Assembly: GCF_900766305.1 (NCBI RefSeq)
Contig: NZ_CAAFUZ010000088.1
Span: 1 to 45,411, forward strand
Length of the DNA stretch: 45,411 bases
Reading direction: 5' to 3'
Source: an uncultured Gemella sp.
GTDB taxonomy: Bacteria > Bacillota > Bacilli > Staphylococcales > Gemellaceae
Shown piece by piece: positions 8,872-16,928 of this stretch. The stretch's first letter is position 1. Every line of letters starts with the position of its first letter. The position numbers were made by a program, and so were the translations under genes. Under the pieces are notes generated by a model that saw only the letters and a program-made list of their open reading frames with translations, ran no database searches and had not been told where the DNA came from.

Positions 8872-10227
8872 ATGAAAAATAAAAACGGAAAAAGATTAAA
8901 CGTCTTACTTACAATAAAAAAAATTGGTATTAATGGTGAAGGTATAGGATATTATAAAAAGAAAATTACTTTTGTAAAAGGTGCTTTACCTGATGAGGTT
9001 ATTGTTTGTGAAATAGTTGAGGAGACACCAAAATACATTATTGGGAAACTTGTTAAAGTAAAAGAACCAAGCCCGCATAGAGTAGAAATTAAACGTGAAT
9101 ATGCAGAAAGTGGAGCATACGGTTTAGCTCATGTTAGTTATGAAAAACAATTAGAATATAAACGTACAATTTTATTAGATGCATTTGATAAGTATTATAG
9201 ACTGCTAAAACCCGATAAATTAGTACTAAAAACGTTGGCGAGTCCTGTAACAGAAGGATATCGTAATAAAAATCAATTTCCACTAGCTGTTAGAAATGGG
9301 AGAGTTATTGCAGGGTTATATAAAGAAGGTTCTAACGATTTAGTTGAAATTAATGAAGATTTAGCATTACATGAGAATGGTAATAAAATAACAAACTTAG
9401 CTAAGAAGTTACTAGGAAAATATAAAGTAGAGATCTCTACAAATAAAAAGAATTACGGTGTGAAATATATTGCAACAAGAACTTCATTCTATAATGGGGA
9501 TGTTCAAGTAACTTTCGTTGCTAATACTGATAAGATTAAGAACATGGATAAGGTCGTTAATGAACTTAAGCGTGAAAGAATTGTTAAAAGCATAATACTA
9601 AATATCACTAATGACAAAGATCACTTGGTAATGGGAACAGAAAGTGTTACATTGTATGGTTCAGATTATATCGTAGAAAAAATTGGAGATATTAAGTATG
9701 AACTTTCAGCTAAGTCATTCTTCCAATTAAATCCACCAGCAACTAAAAAACTTTATGATAAAGTAGTTGAGTTTGCTGCGCTGAAAGAAACAGATGTTGT
9801 ATTAGATGCATATTGTGGAGTTGGAACAATTGGGCAATATGTTAGCCGTAACTGTAAAGAAGTATACGGTGTTGATATTATTCCAGCTGCGATAGAAGAC
9901 GCTAATGATAATGTTAAATTAAATAACCTAAAAAACTGTACTTATGTTGCAGGAGATGCTAATAAAATAGTCCCACGTTGGAAGAAAAAAGGAATCAACT
10001 TCGATGTAGCAATAGTAGATCCACCACGTGTAGGTCTTGGACCACTAGCTAAAAACTTATTAGCGGTTGACGCTAAGAAAATTGTCTATGTGAGCTGTAA
10101 TCCATCTACATTAGCACGTGATTTAAAAGTATTAACAAGAAAATATAAAATTAGACGTATTCAACCAGTAGATATGTTCCCAGGAACAGCGGCTGTTGAA
10201 GCGGTAGTTGAATTAGTTAGGAAGTAA
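8872..10227 (+). CDS. rlmD: 23S rRNA (uracil-C5)-methyltransferase, RlmD/RlmCD family
   Basis: 451 aa from the chosen start. A TRAM RNA-binding domain (about residues 8-70, KIGINGEGIGYYKKKITF) precedes a SAM methyltransferase domain with the DAYCGVGTIGQ motif, IVDPPRVGLG, and the catalytic cysteine Cys409 in YVSCNPSTLARD. It methylates C5 of a uridine in 23S rRNA. The frame is open back to a TTG at 8809, but that would run through a hairpin. The ATG at 8872 has GAGG five bases upstream and gives the usual family length. Odd: the [4Fe-4S] cysteines found in many relatives (CGGC-x-LQH) are replaced by ESGAYGLAH here, so it probably lacks the cluster. RlmC versus RlmD specificity cannot be separated by eye. 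Confidence 0.88.
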   Translation: MKNKNGKRLNVLLTIKKIGINGEGIGYYKKKITFVKGALPDEVIVCEIVEETPKYIIGKLVKVKEPSPHRVEIKREYAESGAYGLAHVSYEKQLEYKRTILLDAFDKYYRLLKPDKLVLKTLASPVTEGYRNKNQFPLAVRNGRVIAGLYKEGSNDLVEINEDLALHENGNKITNLAKKLLGKYKVEISTNKKNYGVKYIATRTSFYNGDVQVTFVANTDKIKNMDKVVNELKRERIVKSIILNITNDKDHLVMGTESVTLYGSDYIVEKIGDIKYELSAKSFFQLNPPATKKLYDKVVEFAALKETDVVLDAYCGVGTIGQYVSRNCKEVYGVDIIPAAIEDANDNVKLNNLKNCTYVAGDANKIVPRWKKKGINFDVAIVDPPRVGLGPLAKNLLAVDAKKIVYVSCNPSTLARDLKVLTRKYKIRRIQPVDMFPGTAAVEAVVELVRK

Positions 10228-10533
10228 TTTAAGTGTAGTGCTACTTGCATAAGAAAATTAATAAGTGTTATGTTTTTATTCTAAGTAAATAATCACAAAG
10301 GATATGAGGGGTGAATTACAATAATAATTTGTAATAGATATCTCCTATATAATAATGTAAATAGAGAAGTGCTTAGATGAAGTAGCATACAATATAAATT
10401 AGTTTATATTGTATTTTAGATAATAAAAAATATTTAAAATATATTAATGATTAGAGTTGAAAAATAGACAAATTCATTCTTGATGGAAAATTAAAATATA
10501 ATATTTTAGTAAGTTTTAAAGGAGATAAACATA
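10228..10533. other. AT-rich gap before the PARIS-like operon, with a perfect palindrome
   Basis: No gene is visible. The stem ATACAATATAAA (10387-10398) pairs perfectly with its complement at 10403-10414 around the loop TTAG. A TATAAT at 10497-10502 may be the -10 box of the next operon, but no -35 at proper spacing is evident. The ribosome binding site AAAGGAG lies near 10519-10525. Confidence 0.6.
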
Positions 10534-11805
10534 ATGTTAAGAAAAATTATTTACAATAAATTATTTGGAATATTTGATTATGAAATAGAATTAAAAGAGC
10601 ACGGTGTTACTATCATAACAGGACCTAATGGTTTCGGTAAATCAACAATTCTTAAATCCATAAATGCTCTTTATTCATTTGATATCTTTTTTTTCTCTGA
10701 ATTAGATTTTGATAAAATTGAATTTTATTCAAGTGATTTTGAGAAAGAGCCTATATGTATTAAAAAACAAAAGGATAGTCTATTTATTGGTAATCACAAA
10801 ATTAATATAAAGTCTATAAATGAAGAAATTTACCGAAGAATTAGAAGGCCATATCTTCTTAGACTTGATAATGAGAGACTGATAAATAGACGTACGGAAG
10901 AAATTATTTTCAAAAGAGATCTTATTAAATCTAATTTTTCAGAAAGTTTCAGGGAGGATATATTAGAAGATTTAGGTACTAGTAATAATATTAATCTTAT
11001 GAATAAATTAAAAGATTTTTCTGGAAAAACTAAATTTATTAAAGAGCAAAGATTATTGAAGATAGAAAATGACTTTAGAAATGAATCACAAACAATAAAT
11101 GTAATAGAAGAATTACCAAAAAAATTTAAAGAAAAAATTAAAGAAGTATCAACAAGATATTCTGATGTAGCAAATAAATTAGATAGTACATATCCCAATA
11201 GATTATTTAAAACTAGCAAGGGTATTACAGAGGAGGAGTATAAAAAAAGAATACAATTGATAAATGAAAAGTTTACTAAACTAAAAAAATATAGTATTTA
11301 TGATGTGCAAGGATTAGAGGTGTCAAAAAATGTATTCGATAATCAACTTGCAATAGCTTTAAAAATATATCTTGATGATTTTGAAGATAAGTATCGTGTT
11401 TTTGATGAGTTTATAGAGGAACTAGATTTATTTACTGATATTATTAATAATAGATTAAGATTTAAAGAGATACGAATTTCTAGAGAAGAAGGTATAGTGT
11501 TATACAAAAAAAATACTGAAGAAAAACTAAGGTTAAATCAATTATCATCTGGAGAAAAACAAGAAATAATTTTGTTTTATGAATTAATTTTTGAAAGTGA
11601 AAAAAATACTCATTTGTTAATAGATGAACCTGAAATATCTCTACATATAGAGTGGCAATTAAACTTCTTGAATGACTTATTAAAAATAGTGGATAAAAAG
11701 CAGTTTAAAGTTACTGTTGCAACTCATTCTCCCCAGATAATAAGTAATCACTGGGATATACAAGTAGATTTGGGTGAGTTATCAGGAGAAAAGTATGGCA
11801 ACTAA
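10534..11805 (+). CDS. ariA: AAA/ABC-type ATPase, AriA-like component of a PARIS-type defence system
   Basis: 423 aa. It is an SMC/OLD-type ATPase: Walker A GPNGFGKST at residues 30-38, ABC-like signature LSSGEKQ at 337-343, Walker B HLLIDEPE (360-367), and the switch histidine in ATHSPQ (396-401), with a long charged insertion of about 270 residues between. It overlaps by 11 bases a DUF4435 gene. In PARIS systems an ATPase of this class (AriA) holds a TOPRIM nuclease (AriB, DUF4435) inactive until a phage anti-restriction protein is sensed. Size and order of the pair match. Identification rests on architecture alone, and other AAA/DUF4435 defence pairs are possible. The region is more AT-rich than the flanking housekeeping genes, consistent with transfer. 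Confidence 0.72.
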   Translation: MLRKIIYNKLFGIFDYEIELKEHGVTIITGPNGFGKSTILKSINALYSFDIFFFSELDFDKIEFYSSDFEKEPICIKKQKDSLFIGNHKINIKSINEEIYRRIRRPYLLRLDNERLINRRTEEIIFKRDLIKSNFSESFREDILEDLGTSNNINLMNKLKDFSGKTKFIKEQRLLKIENDFRNESQTINVIEELPKKFKEKIKEVSTRYSDVANKLDSTYPNRLFKTSKGITEEEYKKRIQLINEKFTKLKKYSIYDVQGLEVSKNVFDNQLAIALKIYLDDFEDKYRVFDEFIEELDLFTDIINNRLRFKEIRISREEGIVLYKKNTEEKLRLNQLSSGEKQEIILFYELIFESEKNTHLLIDEPEISLHIEWQLNFLNDLLKIVDKKQFKVTVATHSPQIISNHWDIQVDLGELSGEKYGN

Positions 11806-12622
11806 TTCTATAAGAACTAATTTAAGTAAAGATACTACTATTTCAGAAATAAAGCTATTATTAAGTGCAGATAGAGAAAAAATAAAGAAAATTGTGGTGG
11901 TAGAAGGAGAAGATGATACTACTTTTCTGTCAAGTTTTTTTAATAAAGATGTAGTACTATTTGAATCTTTTTCTGGTAAGCAGGGAGTAGAAGAAATTAT
12001 TAATACTCGAGAAATTTGTGATTTTAGAGTAATTGGAATAAGAGATAAGGATTATTGTTGTAGACCTAGCAATAAAAGAATATTTTTTTATGATAGATGT
12101 TGTCTTGAAATGATGATTATAGAAAATACTGAGTCATTTAATAAAATATGTCATGAATATTATAAAGGTAATTTAGAATCAGAAAAGCTAAAAGAATTTA
12201 TTTTAAATGAATTGTATATGCTAAGTATGTTACGAAAGTATAATGAAGAAAATAATAATGATATTAAATTTCGAGGCTTAAAGTTTTCTGATTTCATAGA
12301 TAACGAGAATAGATTGATTGAAGATAATCTTAAAAGAAGTATTATGCAAATAAATGGCGAAAAATTTATTGACTTTAATTGTCTCAGTGAAATACCGGAA
12401 GATTTTTCGATTGAAGAGTTTTTAAATATAACTAATGGTCATGATTTTATAAATTTTTTTAAAGTAGTTAGTGATAGAACTAGAACTAGTAATAAAGATT
12501 GCCCAAGTAAAAAGCATATATCTATAAACTTACGAATATCGTATAATAATATAGCATTTGTAAAAACTGATATGTATAAAAGTATTAAATCTTATTTTAA
12601 TGGTAATATTTGGAAGTGTTAA
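11795..12622 (+). CDS. ariB: DUF4435 TOPRIM-like nuclease, AriB-like component of a PARIS-type system
   Basis: 275 aa from the ATG at 11795, which has AGGAG (11783-11787) seven bases upstream. The longer frame from 11774 lacks such a site. A TOPRIM-type core is visible: a hydrophobic strand then glutamate (IVVVEGEDD, Glu37), followed by FRVIGIRDKDYCC with the DxD pair Asp84/Asp86. This is the layout of DUF4435, the AriB nuclease of PARIS, which cuts host tRNA when released. The ATG overlaps the end of the ATPase gene by 11 bases, so the two are translationally coupled, as expected for a stoichiometric complex. The C-terminal part (about 100-275) is not recognisable by motif. Confidence 0.7.
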   Translation: MATNSIRTNLSKDTTISEIKLLLSADREKIKKIVVVEGEDDTTFLSSFFNKDVVLFESFSGKQGVEEIINTREICDFRVIGIRDKDYCCRPSNKRIFFYDRCCLEMMIIENTESFNKICHEYYKGNLESEKLKEFILNELYMLSMLRKYNEENNNDIKFRGLKFSDFIDNENRLIEDNLKRSIMQINGEKFIDFNCLSEIPEDFSIEEFLNITNGHDFINFFKVVSDRTRTSNKDCPSKKHISINLRISYNNIAFVKTDMYKSIKSYFNGNIWKC

Positions 12623-12726
12623 CTGTTTTTATAAATTTCTTTTGATTAAGAGAATGTATATAAGTGGTAGTGGAGTTAATTAGAAAGTAAGATAACCAGC
12701 TTTAGATTATCTTAGGGAGAGTATAT

Positions 12727-13131
12727 ATGAAAAAGATGCTAATATTAGGAATTAGTCTAGTGTATGTAATTACCTGTTTAGTAATGACAATACTATCAAT
12801 ATGTGTGTCTGAAAAGGGAATATTTAATTCTGAAAAAATATATGAATTAAGATGGTTAATAATATCACACGGTACTTTGAGTATTATTTTGGGAATAGCT
12901 TTGTGCTTAAAAGCGGTAGTATATCAAAAAATGGTAAAAATAATAAAACTTTTAACTACTGGAGTATACTCTATAGTAAGAAATCCAACATATTCTATTT
13001 TTTACATTGTTTTTATAAGATGTTTATTATATAGAGGCAAATCTGTGGTTGTTAATATCTCCAATATTATTTTGGCAGTATTGGCAGTATATGATAGTTT
13101 TTTTAAAACTATCGGAGGAAAAGGGGGTTAA
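12727..13131 (+). pseudogene. Truncated isoprenylcysteine methyltransferase-like membrane protein
   Basis: 134 aa with membrane segments at about 5-27 and 44-64 followed by LLTTGVYSIVRNPTYSIFYI, which is the TTGxYxxVRNPxY signature of the ICMT/PEMT methyltransferase family. Family members continue with another membrane segment and an acidic E-E-x(n)-Y-x-x-Y tail that completes the SAM site; here the frame instead ends with YDSFFKTIGGKGG after a short inverted repeat (GATAGTTTT-TTT-AAAACTATC). It therefore looks truncated and probably inactive, or rewired. The start has a GGGAGAG site at 12715-12721 and a hairpin TAAGATAA/TTATCTTA (12688-12714) just upstream. Confidence 0.5.
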
Positions 13132-13229
13132 TAGATACTTTCGGAGAGAAATATATTAAATATTGTAATTGAGTAAATAGAGTCTTTCCTTGTTTTTTTA
13201 TATTTTGTATACAAATAGGGGTGATAAAT

Positions 13230-13817
13230 TTGAATGGAAAATTAGAACAATTGAAACAAGAAATAATGGCAGATAGTGATAATAAAAAATATACGGATGT
13301 AGGAATTGAACCGTTATTTTCTACGTCAAACACAGCTAAAATATTAATAGTAGGTCAAGCGCCAGGTATTAAAGCTCAAGAGAGTAAGATTTTCTTCAAT
13401 GATAAAAGTGGAGTTAAACTTCGTGAGTGGATGGGAATAGATGATGAGATATTTTATAAATCTGGTTTAATAGGTGTAGTACCGATGGATTTCTATTATC
13501 CTGGTAAAGGTAAGAGTGGGGATTTACCACCAAGAAAAAACTTTGCAAAAAAATGGCATGATAAAGTTTTAGAACTTATGCCTAATCTAGAGCTTATTGT
13601 TCTTGTGGGAAAATATGCACAAGATTATTACTTGGGAAATGAGAAACAACAAAATCTAACGGAAACTGTATTTAATTATAAACAGTATTTGCCACGTTAT
13701 TTTCCAATTGTTCACCCTTCACCATTGAATTTTCGTTGGTATAATAAAAATCCATGGTTTATTGAAGAAGTAGTACCTGAATTACAAAGAAGGGTGAAGG
13801 AAATATTACAGAAATAA
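13230..13817 (+). CDS. Uracil-DNA glycosylase family protein
   Basis: 195 aa. The motif ILIVGQAPGIKAQES (GQAPG at 42-46) and the C-terminal IVHPSPLNFRWY (HPSP-x-N) are those of the uracil-DNA glycosylase superfamily; FFNDKSGVKLREWMG matches the family 4-like cleft region. It probably removes uracil or damaged bases from DNA, but it belongs to a less characterised branch, since no four-cysteine iron-sulfur set is present. The open frame begins with a GTG at 13221, but GGGGTGAT (13218-13225) is an excellent match to the 16S rRNA anti-SD sequence, so the TTG at 13230 is the likely start. It is closed by the bidirectional terminator at 13834-13892. Confidence 0.8.
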   Translation: MNGKLEQLKQEIMADSDNKKYTDVGIEPLFSTSNTAKILIVGQAPGIKAQESKIFFNDKSGVKLREWMGIDDEIFYKSGLIGVVPMDFYYPGKGKSGDLPPRKNFAKKWHDKVLELMPNLELIVLVGKYAQDYYLGNEKQQNLTETVFNYKQYLPRYFPIVHPSPLNFRWYNKNPWFIEEVVPELQRRVKEILQK

Positions 13818-13833
13818 ATTATTAAAAATAAAA

Positions 13834-13892
13834 GCTGAGGTAACTTGAAGATTTCTATGAAATCATGATTTCGAGTTACTCTCAGTTTTTTT
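13834..13892. terminator. Bidirectional terminator of the repeat family
   Basis: CTGAGGTAACT (13835-13845) pairs with AGTTACTCTCAG (13874-13885), enclosing an inner ATTTC/GAAAT stem, followed on the plus strand by seven Ts and on the minus strand by TTTTATTTTT. It lies between convergent genes. Its right arm (GAAATCATGATTTCGAGTTACTC) is related to the hairpins at 74-113, 26138-26193 and 30999-31041. Confidence 0.85.
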
Positions 13893-14172
13893 AATTTTCT
13901 ATTATTTCAAATCTAGTCTTCTCACCGTAATATATAAGCAGTGAAGATAGTATTGTTTTTAACTGTTCTAAATTATCTGTTTTTAAGTTAATTTCTGCCT
14001 TACCAGAGATTACATTAAAAGCATCTCCACTTCTTACAGAGATAATCTCAATGTTTTTGTATTTTGTAGTTTTTCTAACAAATTCACCAGCAATAACTGT
14101 TGTATCAATGGCTTCATGAGGTTCAGCACCGTGTCCACCTTTACCGTAAATAGTAACTAAATATGTATTCAT
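13891..14172 (-). CDS. Stand-alone M20 peptidase lid (dimerisation) domain protein
   Basis: 93 aa consisting of just the lid domain of an M20 amidohydrolase: strand 1 with the GKGGHGA motif (residues 10-16), helix 1 PHEAIDTTVIAGEFV, strand 2 with GDAFNVI (49-55), and helix 2 LKTILSSLLIYYG. In complete M20 enzymes the histidine of GxGGHGA reaches into the active site of the partner subunit and the FNVIP segment lines the pocket. Its ATG overlaps the TGA of the upstream catalytic gene (ATGA, 4-base overlap), and that catalytic protein lacks exactly these two motifs. It begins and ends at domain borders, so it looks like a functional partner rather than debris. This complementation is an inference. 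Confidence 0.7.
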   Translation of the reverse strand: MNTYLVTIYGKGGHGAEPHEAIDTTVIAGEFVRKTTKYKNIEIISVRSGDAFNVISGKAEINLKTDNLEQLKTILSSLLIYYGEKTRFEIIEN

Positions 14173-15332
14173 AATGACTGTTCTCCCTTAAGATTTTTTA
14201 TTACATTAGCAGAATCAAATGCTAGCGTTAAGAATATTGAAGCGGTTTGTTTCATTACTTCTTCTTCGAAATCAAAATTTGGGTGGTGGTGTGGGTACTT
14301 AGCGAAGGTAGAATTCCCTGCACCTATTAAGAAGAATGCTCCAGGAACTTCTTCAACATAATATGCAAAATCTTCACCAATCATAAGCGGTTCAATTTCC
14401 ATCTGCTTAATATCTGGAAGAATCTTAGAAGTTGCTTTTTTTATTTCTATTGTTCCTTTTTTGTGGTTTATAAGAGGTGGGTATCCACCATAATAAATAA
14501 ATTCTATATTGGTACTAGAATATTCATTTTCTAGAGCTTTACATAAATTCTGAAGCTTAGTTAGTACCACTTTATGAAGTTCTTTATTAAAATGTCTTAT
14601 CGTACCAGTAATACTTGCTTCTTTAATAGAGCTTTCAAGTTTTCCTAAAGTAATGACAAGTGTTTCCCTTGGTTTAGAAAAACGAGAAACTATTTGTTGA
14701 GTCATGCCAACAAACTCTGCAGCAATAATATTTGCATTTTCCTTAGTATTGATTTTTATTTCAAATCTGTCTGCAGCTGCACATAGTTCTCTGTAACTAT
14801 ATCCTAAAGTTCCAAGTGGAAGAGGTGTCCAAAGATGAGCACCAAATATTGCATCGACTCCTTGTAAGCAACCAGTATCAATCATTGGTTTTGCTCCACC
14901 TGGAGCTTGTTCTTCTCCATATTGGAAAACTGCGACAACATCATGTGGAAGATCTTCTTGATGATCCATTAGAACTTTACACGTTGCAAGTAATGCTGTA
15001 GTGTGTCCATCATGACCACAAGCATGCATTGCATTAGGAATCGTAGATTTGTATGGGGTATCTTTTACATCATTTATAGGTAAAGCATCGAAGTCAGCTC
15101 GAAAAGCGATTGTTTTTGAAGAGTCTTGTCCTTTAATTCTTGCGACTACACCATTTAAGCCAACGTTTGTTTTAATCTTAGTGATTCCAATTTTTTCTAA
15201 ATATTCTTTAATGAATCTCGCTGTATTTTTTTCGTTAAATGAAACTTCAGGATGCATATGCATATAGCGACGAAGTTCAATCATTTCTGGATAAAATTTA
15301 TCAAGTTCATCTTTTATAATTTTTTCAATCAT
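14169..15332 (-). CDS. M20 family metallo-amidohydrolase with degenerate lid domain
   Basis: 387 aa. The two-metal site is intact: HACGHDGHT (Cys105, His107), YGEEQAPGG (Glu140-Glu141), GAHLW (His166) and a C-terminal HHHPNF (348-353). This places it with M20D aminoacylase/amidohydrolases that deacylate N-acyl amino acids or N-acetyl-diaminopimelate-like substrates. The lid domain (about 188-300) is recognisable (FEIKI, IIAAEFVGMTQQIVSR, ITGTIRHFN), but the GKGGHGAxPH loop after FEIKI and the GTAFNVIP stretch before ITGT are both deleted. These motifs are encoded by the overlapping 93-aa gene downstream. GGAGG lies just before the ATG. Substrate unknown. Confidence 0.87.
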   Translation of the reverse strand: MIEKIIKDELDKFYPEMIELRRYMHMHPEVSFNEKNTARFIKEYLEKIGITKIKTNVGLNGVVARIKGQDSSKTIAFRADFDALPINDVKDTPYKSTIPNAMHACGHDGHTTALLATCKVLMDHQEDLPHDVVAVFQYGEEQAPGGAKPMIDTGCLQGVDAIFGAHLWTPLPLGTLGYSYRELCAAADRFEIKINTKENANIIAAEFVGMTQQIVSRFSKPRETLVITLGKLESSIKEASITGTIRHFNKELHKVVLTKLQNLCKALENEYSSTNIEFIYYGGYPPLINHKKGTIEIKKATSKILPDIKQMEIEPLMIGEDFAYYVEEVPGAFFLIGAGNSTFAKYPHHHPNFDFEEEVMKQTASIFLTLAFDSANVIKNLKGEQSL

Positions 15333-15413
15333 AAAAACCTCCAGATTACTATTTTAAATTATAAATACAATTATAACACAAATATTTTAATAAATAGAGA
15401 ATTGTTAAAGAAA

Positions 15414-15507
15414 TTGCTTTCAATTATTTTAATTTTTGGTATAATATGAGTAAATAAACACTAGTAAAACTCAATTTGGGGGTGGGAGCATGGATACATT
15501 AGATTAA
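15414..15507 (+). promoter_or_regulatory. Promoter and five-codon leader ORF before the ABC-F gene
   Basis: An extended -10 (TGG-TATAAT, 15437-15445) lies about 95 bases upstream of the ABC-F gene; -35 candidates are weak (TTTCAA at 15418, 16-bp spacer). In the leader, GGGGGTGGGAG precedes a mini ORF ATG-GAT-ACA-TTA-GAT-TAA (15490-15507, peptide MDTLD). Short leader peptides control several antibiotic-resistance ABC-F genes, but the 31 bases between leader stop and the main start leave no room for a terminator hairpin. Confidence 0.45.
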
Positions 15508-15538
15508 TAGAGAGATTTTATTAAAAAGGAGTTAATGT

Positions 15539-16894
15539 ATGCAAATATTAAATATTAAAAACATAGAGTTTGAAAAACAAGGGAAGATATTATTCAAAAT
15601 TGAAAAATTGAGTATAAATACTGGTGATATTATTGGTTTAATAGGGAAAAATGGTTCAGGGAAGACAACTCTGTTAAAATATATAGATGACTCGCTTAAA
15701 GATGAAAATAACATTTCATCAGAGTTTTTAGAATTTGGAGAAAACTCTCTTCTTAAAAAAAGTGGTGGAGAAGTTGTTGTAAACAAGATTAGAAGTAGCT
15801 TATTATCGAATGTTGAGCTATATTTACTTGACGAGCCATCAACATACTTAGATTATAATAATGCTAATAAAATAGCTAATCTTATAAAAAGAACTCCAGC
15901 AACTTTTTGTATAGCAAGTCACGATAGAAATTTTCTAAATAATGTTTGTACTAAGTTATGGATAATCGAAAATAATACAGTGAGAGAATTTAATGGGAAT
16001 TATCATGAGTACAAGTTTCAAGAAGAAATTGAAACTGCCGAGTATGAAGCAGAACTGCAAAAGTACAATAAAGAAACTAAGAAGATAAAGAAAAGCATTC
16101 AAGAGATGAAAGAGGAACAGGGGAAAAAATCTGGAAAGCCAAAGAACATGAGTGGTTCAGATTATAAAATTATAAGTGTAAAAAATAAAATTTCAAAAAA
16201 TCAAAAGAGATTACAGAAGAAAATATCAAGACAAGAAGATAAACTAGAAACTAATATTAAACCTAAGCCATTAAAAGATAAATATGATATTGAATTTCTA
16301 GAAATATTTAAAGAAACCCATAAGAAGAGTTTTTGTATTAGCGAGAAAAGCTGTGAAATAGATGGGAAATATCTTTGGGAATCACCTGGTTTTACTTTTA
16401 CAAGTGGGGATAAGATTTTAATTAAAGGAAAAAATGGTTCAGGGAAAACTACTTTTCTAAATTATGTGAAGGAGTCCATTCCGAGTTCCTTACAAGTAGC
16501 GTATTTCGAACAAAATAGATTTGATATCTTTGAGGAAGAAAAAACATTGTTTGAATTTGTGAAAGAATTTACTACACTAGATGATATTGAACTGAGAAAT
16601 ATACTAGCTTTACTAAATTTTAGAGGTGATGATATTAATAAAAAGATAGAAGTCCTGAGCAAAGGGGAGAAAGTTAAACTTTATTTCGTAAGTTTACTTT
16701 TTAGAAAAACAGATATACTGTTGCTAGATGAGATAACTAACTTTTTAGATGTTGTTGCGATAGAAGCGGTAGAGAAGATATTAAAGAAATATCCTGGCAT
16801 ACTAATTATGGTCAGTCATGATATGGAATTTATCGATAATGTTGCAACTAAGGTTATAAACATCACGAATAAAGAAGTTTTAAAATTTGAATAA
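15539..16894 (+). CDS. ABC-F family ATPase (ribosome-associated, possible antibiotic protection)
   Basis: 451 aa with two ATP-binding cassettes and no membrane segments, the ABC-F plan of proteins that act on the ribosome. NBD1: Walker A GKNGSGKTT (about 37-45), a non-standard signature KSGGE, Walker B YLLDEPSTYLD, H-loop SHD. A charged, lysine-rich interdomain linker spans about 165-250. NBD2: Walker A GKNGSGKTT (about 299), signature LSKGEKVKL, Walker B LLLDEITNFLD (Ile in place of the usual Pro), H-loop SHD. NBD1 is short, as in Msr/Vga/Lsa-type resistance ABC-F proteins, so protection from macrolides, lincosamides or pleuromutilins is possible, but it cannot be assigned by eye. Ribosome binding site AAGGAG at 15526-15531. 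Confidence 0.85.
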   Translation: MQILNIKNIEFEKQGKILFKIEKLSINTGDIIGLIGKNGSGKTTLLKYIDDSLKDENNISSEFLEFGENSLLKKSGGEVVVNKIRSSLLSNVELYLLDEPSTYLDYNNANKIANLIKRTPATFCIASHDRNFLNNVCTKLWIIENNTVREFNGNYHEYKFQEEIETAEYEAELQKYNKETKKIKKSIQEMKEEQGKKSGKPKNMSGSDYKIISVKNKISKNQKRLQKKISRQEDKLETNIKPKPLKDKYDIEFLEIFKETHKKSFCISEKSCEIDGKYLWESPGFTFTSGDKILIKGKNGSGKTTFLNYVKESIPSSLQVAYFEQNRFDIFEEEKTLFEFVKEFTTLDDIELRNILALLNFRGDDINKKIEVLSKGEKVKLYFVSLLFRKTDILLLDEITNFLDVVAIEAVEKILKKYPGILIMVSHDMEFIDNVATKVINITNKEVLKFE

Positions 16895-16928
16895 ATTAGA
16901 AGTTAATAATATATTCAGGAGGAAAATT

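Noticed and set aside
12852..13034. 60-aa ORF in another frame of the truncated methyltransferase gene
   Set aside because: No ribosome binding site, aromatic-rich random-looking translation, and it does not restore the missing C-terminus.
13891..14172. Frameshifted tail of the M20 gene
   Set aside because: The upstream protein is already complete to its C-terminal HHHPNF metal-binding part, and the small ORF restarts at the lid domain, so it is not a continuation produced by a frameshift.
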